Shown one piece after another: positions 9,560 to 20,599 of a DNA stretch of 64,000 nt (the stretch's first letter is position 1; the number at the start of each line of letters is the position of its first letter). Under the pieces are notes generated by a model. The model was given only the letters and a program-made list of their open reading frames with translations, did not search any database and was not told the origin of the DNA. Both the position numbers and the translations under genes were made by a program. Source of the stretch: Sphagnum compactum (Eukaryota > Bryophyta > Sphagnopsida > Sphagnales); NCBI GenBank assembly GCA_965153455.1, contig OZ234501.1:124001-188000 (forward strand), written 5' to 3'.

Positions 9560-10870
9560 CAGTTTATCCTTTAGCATTACCAAATGTGGCTTGTGAAGAA
9601 CTAGTTATTCCACATGTCTTTGTTCCATTTATCAAAAATGTCATGAAGAAAAATCCAATAGGTTTTCCAAATTCAATGTACCTTCATGTTAGACCCTGTA
9701 CACCATATTTTGGTTATAGTTATGGGGGCATAGGGAGTGTTCCTACAATGTGGCCTCCTATGTATGATCCCTTAATTAACCCACGACATCACCAAAACTA
9801 GTATTGGGAATTACACAAGATGGGATTATAACAGATCACGAGGAGCCTTCAGATGAGGATGAGGATTATTCCTTAAAAAAACACAACCCCAAGATGCCAC
9901 AAATTATTCCTATCAAAAATTCATACTATTAATGGATGAAAAGACCATCCCTAATTTAGGATGTTGGTAGATGACCTACTGGTGGATGGGCTATATCAGC
10001 AATGGTGGTGGACCTTTCGATAGTGGTGGTAACAGGCTTTAAGGAGGCCATCCTCCAAGAGGTTGTGGTAGTAGTCCTACAAGAGGTAGGTATAACGGCC
10101 TTCTCATAAGTGGCGGTAGCAACCCTCAAGAGACCAAAACCAACAACCATATGCTACAAGACCAACAAGGCCATGGATAGTGCCTACCTAGAATCCATGG
10201 TACCCTTCATGGTATCCTATCTAACCCCCTATAACACCAAATCTTCCACCAAGTAGGAAATCCTTACCCTACCCCATCTACATTGAAAATAGATTTCGAT
10301 GTTCATGTATACATTTTTCACAAGGCCATTCAAGCCAATGGAGAAAAGAATGATGTTGATATTGTCAATTTGTTTTGTTTTACACTTTGCGATGCCATAT
10401 CCAAATGGGGAGAGAATTTTATGGGAGCCCATCTAGTTTACAGATTTGAAGAGTTGGAGGTTACATCTTGTAAGTGTTACCCAAAAGTACAAACGGATGA
10501 ACAAGAGTACATGGCATTATGAGTGATAAAGCAAGGTGGAAATGAGAAGGTGGAAGTATTATGAATGTATATTGAAATTAGCAAATTGCCTTTAACATCA
10601 AGTAAACAGTTGTTTGCTAACCATTTTACAACCTTCCCTCCAAATAGCCATAGTGGGGATGAAGAGGGACACATTGTTTGAACACAAGGAAGTTATAGTC
10701 ACTTGTGAAAAAAAAATGGGAAACACCAATGATACCGAAAACTATTAGAACCACCAACCAAGTAGGAGAATGCTAGCGAAGGAAGAAGAACATATGTGAT
10801 ATGTGGTCAATGCAATAAATTAAGACATTCCAAAGAGCATTGGCATTGGAATGTAGACAACTCGAACAAC
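9560..10870 (+). pseudogene. gag of gypsy A
   Basis: The first part contains MYLHVRPCTPYFGY and a Gly/Pro-rich stretch. It is followed at 10280-10520 by a Retrotrans_gag-type core with VHVYIFHKAIQANGE, VNLFCFTLCDAISKWGENF and EELEVTSCKCYPKVQ. A zinc knuckle follows near 10800 (CGQCNKLRHSKEHWHW), in which the last Cys position reads Trp. Several stops and frameshifts break the frame. Gag forms the particle that packages the element's RNA. The same domain order occurs in elements B and C. Confidence 0.7.
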
Positions 10871-11579
10871 AAATTTAAGGACAAAAAGGAGATAGAAGTG
10901 AATGGAGTTCTAGCACAACTTGGTGGTATAGGAAATAAATCTGATAACAAAAGAGGTCACAGAGAAGCAAACAAATATGGTTCCATCATTTACCACTGCT
11001 TCATTTGTAATTTCATTGAAACTAAAATTTATGAATGCCTTAAGGATGCAATTTATGCATTGTTCAAGAAAAAGGTGGTGGTGGTTGCGCCCAAAAAGGA
11101 TGATGTTGTTGTCGACATGATTTTGGTAATAACCATTCGCAATCAAATACCTAAAAATGTGGTATTCAAGGAGAAAAAACCTCTAAAGAACAAAATTTTG
11201 GCTGATTCACAAGAAGAGGAAAAGCTTCAATGTTCATTTGAAGAAGCCATTAAGGATATACAACAAAAAAAACCACTTGGATCCAGTATACAAACTTTGA
11301 ATAAAGCCAACTTCACCAAGAATTTTGGTTAAGATATCGAAAATCAATTTTTTAAACCTATCAAATTTACCAAATCGACTGATTTTATTGATTCTACCAG
11401 ATCTATTAATGTTATTGGTTTTATTGGCTCTATCAGAAATACCGATATTATTAGATTTATCAGAAATATCGGACCAACCGAAAAAAAAATAGTTTTTGGA
11501 GGATATCACCTAGCAACTATTGGAGAGTAAACATACTTTTATCTTGGACCAACTCTTCAAGATCACTCCAAATTTGAAG

Positions 11580-12340
11580 CAAATGTTGCTTCCAAACTTC
11601 CCCTTGGAAGAAGAATGTCACCATGTCAAGACCTAATTTGGTTATTGCTTCAGTGGTAACTGATTTTCACATGGATGTGATAAAGGTTCAGGTGGGCAAG
11701 AACATGGTTGAAAACATCCTATTAGATGGAAGATTCAGTATGAACATCGTGACAGAAGAACTACAAAAATGGTTAGGGCTTCCTAGGCCTAAATTAGCAC
11801 CATACACACTTTAGATGGAGGATCAAACCATCAACAAACCAGTTTGACTCATCAAGGACCTCAAAATCCACATTCATGGGATTCCTTACATTGTAATGTT
11901 CGAACTAATGAAAACAATGTTTTGGATTTTAATTATTCCATGTTAGGTTGACCATGGTTGCATAATGCATGTGTTACTCATGATCAAGGAAAAAACCTAA
12001 GCACAATTGAGGATAATGGCATGGTGTGAACCATCACTGTAACCAAACATTCAAGGATAGCAATACCAAACATTTCGAGGTTTTGTTGTGTTACTATCTA
12101 ATGGAAGGAATCATAGATGAAGAAGAAGAAATATTCTTTGCAATAGAACCGGATTTGTTTACACTTTGAACCATCACATTATAAAAACTATAAATTTTTA
12201 ATGTTGCCATTTTCAGTGTAGAAGTTAGTACAAAGGACCTTACATTCAACTTCCCACACTTTGAAGGACACATTTTGGTTGATATTACACCTACACGTAT
12301 AAGAGTCCAGGAGTTGGACATTACTTGAGGATCACCAAGT
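11580..12340 (+). pseudogene. Protease region of gypsy A
   Basis: An aspartic-protease-like block reads VENILLDGRFSMNIVTEELQ near 11710, followed by LGLPRPKLAPYTL. Element B has the better-kept LLDGGLGVN at the same place. The flap and the second conserved segment are broken by stops. The preceding linker (11340-11480) is a degenerate Asn/Ile/Ser-rich tandem sequence. Confidence 0.6.
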
Positions 12341-12419
12341 AAGACTTTTAATGTGGGGACTACTAAAAATCCTTAGACAATTAAGTTAAATGCGACATTG
12401 GATGAACCGATCACCATTA

Positions 12420-14060
12420 ATATTGAAGCATCATTCTAGGAGTATAAAGACATTGTCACATGGAGTTATACTAACTTGAAGGGAATTCCACCACAAATTA
12501 TTCAACATCACATTGAGTTCAACACCATTATTCCACCTATTCATCAAACTAGGTACCAAATGAACCCAAATTATGCTACAGTAGTCAAGTAGGATTTGGA
12601 CAAACTTTTTAAGTGTAGGGGGTGAAAATCCTTATTTTGATCCTTTTTTACGCTACATTTTGATCTCCATAAAAATAATGAATCAAAAGTTGTCAAAATT
12701 TTCGAAAGGACTATGTCTTAAACAATTACAATTTTAAATTCCATCACAATCATCCATAAATGTGTTTTTACATGGTAAAAAGGACGAGGTAAAAAAGACA
12801 TAAAAGGGTGGCATTGTGACAAGATTTTAGTACACCTTAAAGAGTTTGGACCCTAGGCTTCATCGCCCCAATGGAAGAAGTTAATTGGCTATCACCAATT
12901 GTTGTTGTACCGAAAAAGAATGATAAGTTCCAAATCTATGTGGATTTTTTATGACTCAATGCTACTACTAAAAAGGATCCATATTTTTTACCCTTTACTA
13001 AAGAGGTGCTGGAGGAAGTGGCAGGTCATGAAATCTATTTGTTTCTGAATGGATTTTTCAATTATCACCATATCATGATTGCCCCAAAAATAGGTACAAT
13101 ATTGCATTCATCATTGATTGGTGAACTTTCGTTTAGGTGGTCATGCCATTTGGGTTCAAGAACACTCCACCAACTTATCAATGGGTGGTGAGTACAACCT
13201 TCAAGGACTATCTTGGAATGTTCATGAAATTATTCTTAGATGACTTTAGCGTGTTTAACAATTTGGACACACATTTACCAAAGCTACAACTATGTTTTGA
13301 TAAATGCAAATAATTTGATATAAGCTTGAACCTTGAAAAATGCATGTTCCTTGTGCATTTAGGCATTATCTGGGGATGCGTGGTATCCAAGGAAGGCAAG
13401 CTATCAGATTCAGAAAAAAATTTGACTATTGTTCACATGCCTACAATGAAAACACCTAAGGACATCAAGGTTTTCAATGGCACGGCACAATACTATAGGT
13501 GTTTCATCAAGGATTTTTCTCTCATTATGGCTCCCATTACCAAGCTATTGCGAAAGATAAAATCTTTCGAATGGATAGTAGAATGCCAATGGGCTTGGGA
13601 AAAAATCAAGCAACACTACATGGATGCACCAATCTTGATTTTACCTCATTGGGACATCGAGTTTCATGTTCACACAAATGCTTCTAATTTGGTAGTTAGG
13701 GTTATGTTAGTGCAAAACCTTATTGAAAAATGCAACCAACCGATTACCTATGCATCGTAATTACTCAACAACGTTGAACAAAATTATATGATGACTAAAA
13801 AGGAGGCACTCGTAGTGGTGTATGTTCTCCATATTTCGTCACTACTTGCTAGGTAACAAATTCATCTTTTATGTGGACCATATGGCGTTGTTATATTTAG
13901 TTCAAAAACCCTAAGTTTTAGGGAGAATAGCAAGGTGGCTACTTTTTTTCTTGGAGTACAATCTTTTGGTAATTTATAGACCAAGGATATCTCATTCTTT
14001 GGTGGATGCCTTAACCCAAATTCTTGATCTCACAAAAGAAAGTGGAGTACCAAACCAAAC
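12420..14060 (+). pseudogene. Reverse transcriptase and RNase H of gypsy A
   Basis: RT begins near 12420 and is interrupted by an insert at 12620-12853. It resumes with LSPIVVVPKKND-like sequence near 12890, then FLDDF at about 13230 containing the paired catalytic aspartates. From 13326 to 13760 an open stretch covers the RT thumb and early RNase H: CMFLVHLGIIWGCVVSKEGK, FNGTAQYYRCFIKDFS, MAPITKLL, FHVHTNAS. The usual Asp of the DASN-type RNase H motif reads Asn. A decayed RNase H end lies near 13800-14040. No continuous frame remains. Confidence 0.7.
12620..12853. mobile_element. 234-bp insert of unknown type in gypsy A RT
   Basis: RT homology stops at ..AAGTGTAGG and resumes with TAGGCTTCATC, leaving TAGG on both sides (12616-12619 and 12854-12857). 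The insert begins GGGTGAAAATCC and ends GAGTTTGGACCC. The ends are weakly inverted (GGGT and ACCC). No coding content. It is a likely short non-autonomous DNA element, but the class is unresolved. Confidence 0.45.
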
Positions 14061-14289
14061 AACAAACACTACACTCTTCTTCTTACAACCGATGTGGTTG
14101 TATGAAATTTTTGAATACCTCATTACTTTTCTTTTCTATTCAATACAATCAAGAGCAAAAGAAAAAGCTAGCCTTGAAAGCTTTACACTTTTCTTTGCTA
14201 AATGGCAAATTATACCATCAAGGTCAAAACCAAAATTTGAGGCATTAACTGAAGGTTTTGGAAATCCCCATAATGTTAGAGGAAATGCA

Positions 14290-14910
14290 TGAAGGGAGTC
14301 AATGATGGGCATTTCTCATCCAAAATCATAATTTGCAAGATCTTGGATGCAAAGTATTGGTGGCCAACAATGTAAAAGGAGTTTTTCAATATTGTTAAAC
14401 TTGTGACAATTGTTAGTAAACAAGGAATTTAATACAAACCAACATAATGAAACTTGGAACTTCATTTCCAGTAGAACCTTTCATGAAATGGGGATTAGAT
14501 TTTGTTGGCCTAATCAAACCCAAAAGCAAGTATATCCGAAATAAACACATTTTAATAACAACCAACTACACCACCAAGTGGGTGGAGGCAAAGGCATTGT
14601 GCATCAATATAGTAGTCGTGACAACTTAGTTCATCTATGAATTCATTTTCACATGATTTGGCTATTTGCTTACTTTGGTAAGTGATCAAGGCACTCATTT
14701 TATCAACAATACCACAAGGTAATGGACATGTAAAATCCACGAACAAAGTCATTGGTTCATTACTTACTAAGTTGGTGAACGAGAACCGCACTGATTGGGA
14801 TGAGCATTTGCACATGGTTCTATATGTTTATCACACAACATTTAAGGTAACCATTAGACACACATCGTTTCAGCTTGTTTATGGCCTTTACCCTTTGATT
14901 CCAACATAAT
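14290..14910 (+). pseudogene. Integrase of gypsy A
   Basis: The retroviral-type integrase core is visible: [19 protein letters not shown] with the first Asp, [10 protein letters not shown], and [10 protein letters not shown] with the second Asp near 14690. A stretch present in element B between FIN and PQG is deleted here. The position of the catalytic Glu reads Lys (GHVKSTNKV). Downstream, FKVTIRHTSFQLVYGLYP is typical of the core end. Integrase inserts the cDNA; this copy could not. Confidence 0.7.
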
Positions 14911-15302
14911 ACATGTTGCCCATGAATAATTAACATCCCGATCAATATTTCTCTTCTACCCATATTTTAACTAGTCACATAGCATAATTAGAAGCATTTG
15001 GATGAAACCTGCCGGGAGGTAGCAAAATAGATAGGTACAAGGCAATGGAACACAATGTTATGGGCTTAATAAAACCACAAAATTAAGATATTCTCTATGG
15101 GAAACACAATTTTTTAGTTTCCAAAGGCAAAATGGAACACACTGGAAAGTTTTTTTAACAATGGTTTGGTATGTATAAAATACAATATTGTACTACTCAT
15201 CAACATTGACAAGTTTGAACCAAATCCCATTTTGGTGAACATTAACAAGTTCAAACCCTATATATAGTTGGAAAAAGATCCCAATGGACTGGAAGCTACC
15301 AT

Positions 15303-15318
15303 AAAAGGGGGAGGAGGG
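15303..15318 (+). other. Polypurine tract of gypsy A
   Basis: AAAAGGGGGAGGAGGG follows the integrase region and matches AAAAGGAGGAGGG in the same place in element B. It would prime plus-strand DNA synthesis just before the 3' LTR. Confidence 0.6.
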
Positions 15319-16599
15319 CACAAGGAGGACTTAAGATAACAAGGAGGACTCAAAACACAAGGAGGATTCATAAAAAGGTTCTTGGTGTGGTTCTATTGAA
15401 AATCAAACTACACAAAAAATTAAAGTCAATTGAAAAATACCCTCGCTAGCATTAAAATATCAAAACATGGAACTACCAAACTGAAAGGAATTTTTGGTCC
15501 ATTGGATTTCAATAGAAACCAACCAAAAAGTTGGCATTCCATCAAATGACACTTGTCCAACAAGTTGTTGGAAACTTCAACTCAATGACAAATTCCAACC
15601 TGGAATCAGCCATGAATAATTTGAATTTAGAATACTTGACAAAAGATTCCACCTTAAAATCGGTTGATGTAGATTTTCTTTAGTTTCAAATCATCATAAA
15701 CTAATTCCAAAATGGAATCTGCACATGAAGATTCCATCCTAGAATGGTTAGTGGCAGATTCTACAGTCAGGGTAATCATGATTGGTTGTGTTTTCATCCA
15801 AACTGACAAAACGACGTCAAAGGATAGGAGTTCATTTATATTTCCAAAACATTTTTTGCAATCGATGCTGGGTTTAGGGACCCAAATTTGGTGTAAAAGG
15901 ATTCATTCAGTTCTTCCCCTCTTTTTCTAGTATTGTTATGTTGCAGAAATTTGTACCGATTTTTTATTGGTGAAGATGAGAAAAAACATCATTAAGGAGA
16001 AGGAAAAAAACATGATGAGGACGGAGAGTTTAAAATCAAAACCGGGTGGTAGCCAACTTGCATCAAAAATTGAAAGTAAGGACAAAAAGAGAGAAAATGG
16101 TAGTGACTACTTTTGGTGAAGGAAAGATGATTTTTTTAGAGATGGATTGTTGGAAGAGATGTAGATGGGCTTAACATGTTGATGTTTTTGCTTTGTTTAG
16201 CATACAGTTGAGTTTAATCTGGTTATTGGCAAAGGCCATCACACATTTCAATTTGAAAATTATATAATCAATTGTGCAATGAGAGTTAATTCTCAAAATT
16301 GTAAAGACAATGGTCGAGATGTTCGACCTACTAGAAATAAGCACTAACAAATTACCGGCCAAGTTGACCAAGGAAAAGGAAAGAAAAAAAAGGTGGCCAC
16401 TTACTAAAAAATTGTTCCACAATACACACTTGTCAATCGAGAAGGATGGAACATTTCATTTTTCAAGTGAGTGTATGTAACCAAATTATTGGCATTAATC
16501 CAAATAATTTGGATTAAGGGCAGCCAACCCACCTATGTGGCAAAAAAAAATCATGTGATTTATGATGTTGGTTGAGCAGGGGGTGGAAGTGAACCGGTC
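15319..16599. other. No gene seen; expected 3' LTR region of gypsy A
   Basis: AT-rich sequence with a short run of AAGGAGGAC-like repeats at 15320-15370. A 72-codon open frame at 15712-15930 has no recognisable features. No LTR end could be matched to the 5' side. Confidence 0.3.
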
Positions 16600-17492
16600 T
16601 GTCACGACCTTAGCCTTGGGCTTACAAACAAAGCAAAGACATAGAAAGGTGTGAGCCAAGAGTGCAACCTAGGAGTCACATTTGCACTCCTAGGAGTGTG
16701 AGGGAATGAACCCACACACTCCCAAGTGGACTCCCACTTTGGGAGTTGGAGACCCTATGGAGTCCTGAATTTTTAGAAAAGGATTTCAAGGGTCAAAACT
16801 CATTGGATTAAATAATTCCCTATACCATTGGAAAGCTTTTGAGATGTAAATGTATAAATTGGGCTTGCATGACTCATTTGAGTACTTATAACATAAGTTA
16901 TGGCTGAAAGAAAGGTTTGGAATCAAAGTGCCAATTTGACTCCCGACTATTAAAAGTTAGGAATCACTTTGAATTACATGTGTGTAGGTGGCGTGCCACA
17001 TATCGTTGAAAATATCTTGACAAGGGCTACAACTGTCATTTAGATTTCATCTCAATTAGAGGTCTGCACAAGAAGTTATGGCCTTCCAAAAATTTTGAAG
17101 TCCTAATTTCAAAACTCCCAACATGGGAGTCCAGGGAAAAAATGACATTTGTGTGTAGCCCCTATGGCCAAGCATAGATAATATTATAAGGGGGAAGGTG
17201 GTGGCTTCCCCCAAGTTCGGGTTGTGGTGAGTTTTGTGAGTTCATGTATGCTCGTGGCTCGTCCATGCACCAAAAGTGCTCCAATTATGCATTAACCAAC
17301 TTGTTGTTTGGTTTGTGCACGTCTCTGTGAACAATTGACCCGCTTGTCACTCGTCCTAGTCTTCACCTAAAGCTCCAACATGCCCTTCTTACCCCTAAAA
17401 TGATGCGAGTTGGGGAGCGTACCCCAATTCCTTCCGTTGTTTTCACTTTTGGACTTGCATTTGAGTCTTTCAAGGAATGTGAGGGTGCGTCA
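16600..17492 (+). mobile_element. Solo LTR, ~0.9-kb family (copy 1)
   Basis: Starts TGTCACGACC and ends GGTGCGTCA, with CGGTC before and TGGTC after (4 of 5 match, the difference being C to T). Its body, with GACTCCCGACTATTAAAAG, AAGTTATGGCC and GGGGGAAGGTGGTGGCTTCC, recurs at 29.5, 42.1, 44.6-45.8 and 51.5 kb, and in relatives at 46.1 and 47.7 kb. No internal region accompanies any copy. Strand is relative to this copy. Confidence 0.8.
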
Positions 17493-17639
17493 TGGTCTAT
17501 TGTAATCTTCATCAAACTCTATAGTAGGTCGCAAGATTTATTTGCACTAACAAAACTTGGTGCAAATAGGGACATCACCAAACTTGGAGTTGCCCAAGTT
17601 GTAGACATCATATTTTGAAATTGGTTTCTGGTATACCTA

Positions 17640-17977
17640 ACACTCATCCTACCAAAATCAGATGAGGAGGATGAAGGTGATTCTAAACCAGCATCGGAAG
17701 TTCAGGTTATAGGAAGTAATAGAGTTCGAAAGCACGTTTTTGGCACACACCCATTGATCATGACAAGGATATGGAAGATGTTGGGGAAATTGTTGGGACA
17801 AATACCCAATTGAAAACCTCAAAAGAATTGGAAATCTTGCCCACACTTTTATCAACATTGAAATCTTGGAACTTGGACCAACTTCGTCCTCAAAATCCCA
17901 TACCATCTTCAGGGGAATGCACTTTGGTTGATAGATCACTAGAAACGCCAAGTCTACACAAGAAAGGTAAAGTGTAA
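17640..17977 (+). pseudogene. Unrecognised coding-like remnant
   Basis: A plus-strand frame reads SDEEDEGDSKPASEVQV. After an apparent frameshift near 17755 it continues with DMEDVGEIVGTNTQLKTSKE to a stop at 17977, ending HKKGKV. Composition resembles a charged linker or protein tail rather than random AT-rich sequence. No family is recognised. It lies at the end of the gypsy D remnant, in the opposite orientation. Confidence 0.25.
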
Positions 17978-18167
17978 AATCTAAATCCAATTCAGATTGA
18001 ATGACTTTTTGGTGCAATACTTCAACCAAAACCACATGTGATGCTTGTAGGTACTAAAATTCCTACAAATCTCTCTAGTCAATTACATTGACATCTAAAG
18101 GGAGAGGCAATTTTGGTAGGAGATATACCAGAATTAGATATTCCATTGGAATATTTTTCTAGTGGAA

Positions 18168-19614
18168 CTATTGCATAGAGTTCAAGAAAGGTAGCCAAAG
18201 ACCACCATCCCCTTTATTTTCATTTTTTGTATGGGGTGGACTCTTTCCTCCACCTATTGGAATCGAAAATGTCATAGCTCCTTTGGTTTTGTCTTCCTCG
18301 TGGCAATCCTCCATTAGGCTAACCTTCAAGCGGTTTTCCATTTGATTATGGATGTAAAATAGGCCTTCTTGGTTGTTGAAAAGAAACATCATTACCATGG
18401 AGATGTAGCCCATTGGCAATAGGTATGTTAACATGTAAAATTGTTGTTGTTGTTTGTTGAACATGTACACCTTGGGAATTATAACCGATTTTTTTTGTCC
18501 TAAAGTTGGTATTCTAATAAGATGTTGAAGTTTTTCCTACTGCTCAACAAGTGGCACTAATTTTGATTGAATAATACCAACTATGTGTCTTTCCTTTCTT
18601 CCAAAAATCAATGGATAAAGTCCTTTGATTCTAGAATAATATAAAAACTACATGTTAAGATCCATGGGTACAAAAGATGGTAGTGTATTATACCACATTA
18701 GATATGGTTGATAGGGTACAACTCTAGGTTGTCTTACTATTTGTGGTGTAATAGGTTGTTGCCAACCTAGGTGTTGACTAACGAATGTTGGGTGAGTAAT
18801 CAAACCCAACTATGATTGAATTTGTGGCACATGTACACCAACTTGTGTCATTGGTGTGTTTGTTGCAATGGGTGGTAGAGAAGTTTTGAGTTCTTCTCTC
18901 ATTAATCATTTCAATTTATCATTCACAAAGGGACAATTATAAAATTCATGTGCAACCTATTGACAATATGCACATGCGAATGCAATTTCAATAGTGGGTT
19001 GTGGGGGTATAACTAGTATACTTCATTGAATAGGTGGTCATTCAATAGTTCCCATAATAGGTACACTTGGCCAAACACCTTTAGTAAGAGGTTGTGTTTG
19101 TTAGACAACAACAAGTATTACAACTGCATCCATCGGTTTTGCATGTTGTTGAAAACTAGATTGGTGTGAAGGTTCTCACTCCAAGTCGCGTAGTTGTTCT
19201 AATCAGTTTAAAAGTTGATTACACTCCAATCTTAAATCTGATGTCGTTGCACTCAAAACAGGAACTGATTTGAATGTGTAGTACCCAACAACCGGTGCTG
19301 ATCGAGATGGTGCAGTAGCTTTGGGAATGTAGTATTTGGGTGTTGTAAATTGCCACCTCTATGTTGTAGAGGTTATTTCATCAGCATGTTGAACATGTGT
19401 AGTGTTTTGTCCACCCTATTGTATATTTGGCCTTTATTATTGGGACGATTGTTGGGGTGTCAAAAATTGATCGGTTGAAGGTACTTGTGGTTCCTTCATT
19501 TCCTCTTGCCCTACTACTAACCGATGAAGAGGTAAATTTTCCATAGTTAGTTGTTGAAGGTCATTGCTAGGAGCATCAATTCATTGAATTCCCTTGGCTT
19601 GAAAACATAGTTGT
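18168..19614 (-). pseudogene. gag of gypsy D
   Basis: Minus-strand sequence near 18990-18930 encodes a zinc knuckle, CAYCQ then a stop, then VAHEFYNCPF, followed by LPYLMWYNTLPSFVPMD and a Gly/Arg/Pro-rich part near 18.4-18.2 kb. The same N-terminal knuckle occurs in elements B (CIFCKGLAHVVENCPY) and C. Many stops. The gag beginning lies beyond the CACTA-like insert, at 23689-23900. Confidence 0.5.
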
Positions 19615-19899
19615 CACTACTAAAATTCCTAATTTTTTTGACAAGAAATCTTGGTAAAAAAAGACCCATTTTGGATAGGCATAAAAAAAACCTCTCAATC
19701 ATTTTGGACAAGTCATTTTGAACATGTCCATTGTGATCGGGCTATGTACTTTTTGACCAAGCCTAAGTTGGCATTTTTGACTAGTCATTTCAACTAATAT
19801 TTTTGATTAATCATTTTGACTGGTCAATATAATAATCAAATGATTTTTTGACTGGTCAAACACCATTTTGATTAGGCAAATTCCACGTTGCATTTAAAT

Positions 19900-20140
19900 A
19901 GTGGCCACCCAAGTTAAGTCATGTGGTATCTAAACATTAGCCACCCAAGTTAAATCATGTGGCATCTAAACATTGGCCACCTAGGTTATGCCGCATGACA
20001 TTTAAACATGAACCATCTAGGCTATGCCACGTGGCATTTACACATTGGTCATTTAGGCTATGCCACATGGCATTTAAACATTAGCCATCTAGGTTATGCC
20101 ACATGGCATTTAAACATCGGCCACTAGGCTATGCCATGCG
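19900..20140. repeat. ~38-bp tandem repeat, about seven units
   Basis: Units of the form GGCCACCTAGGTTATGCCAC, then ATGGCATTTAAACATT, repeat with divergence. A related stretch, GCCACATGGCATATTTACAT and GGGCCACGTGTCAT, occurs at 54966-55000 in the other large CACTA-like element, linking the two. Confidence 0.75.
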
Positions 20141-20599
20141 GATAGAACCTAAACAACCTAGGTGAAACTTTAAATTAAATACCTACTCCTAAGGTCTAAG
20201 AATCTACAACCTAAATTCCTAGGCCTCGGTTTAGGATCTTATAACTAGCAACTGAGTATAGAAGATTAAAGTAGGTTAGGGCAACCTAAGCTATGACCTT
20301 TACTAGGCTTAAATGTACACCACCTACATTAAGCTTACACTTAGATGACCTAGGTAGGAAAATCCTGTTTCATTTTGAATTTGGCCTTTAAGGTTTAACC
20401 TTTTCAATTGGTTCATCCCAAGTGACCTTCCTTTATAAAATATTTTTTATGTCTTGGATGCTTATGGTGCATCTATTTATATTGCTCATCATTTGGAAAG
20501 GATGACAAATAATATGGGACAAACTTTTAGGGAAGGAGAAGCATTTTCATATCCACAACATTAGAGCTTTTTAGTTCACACAACGTTATTCCTAAATAA

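Larger units (their letters stand above)
1374..15318 (+). mobile_element. Ty3/gypsy LTR retrotransposon A, decayed, split by a CACTA element
   Basis: The order primer site, leader, gag, zinc knuckle, protease, RT, RNase H, integrase, polypurine tract is that of Ty3/gypsy (RT before integrase). The leader is interrupted at 1604-8961 by a CACTA transposon with TAG on both sides, and the RT region by a 234-bp insert at 12620-12853. All frames carry stops, many of them TAG or TGA where TGG, CAG or CGA would be expected. The 3' LTR should begin just after 15318 but was not delimited. Elements B, C and D share its gag style and primer-site sequence. Confidence 0.75.

Noticed and set aside
18168-18470. 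100-codon Met/Gln-rich minus-strand frame as a gene
   Set aside because: It runs through gag sequence of gypsy D in a different frame from the recognisable Gly/Arg-rich part.
19900-20140. CRISPR-like regular repeats
   Set aside because: Units are contiguous tandem copies with no unique spacers, in a plant transposon.
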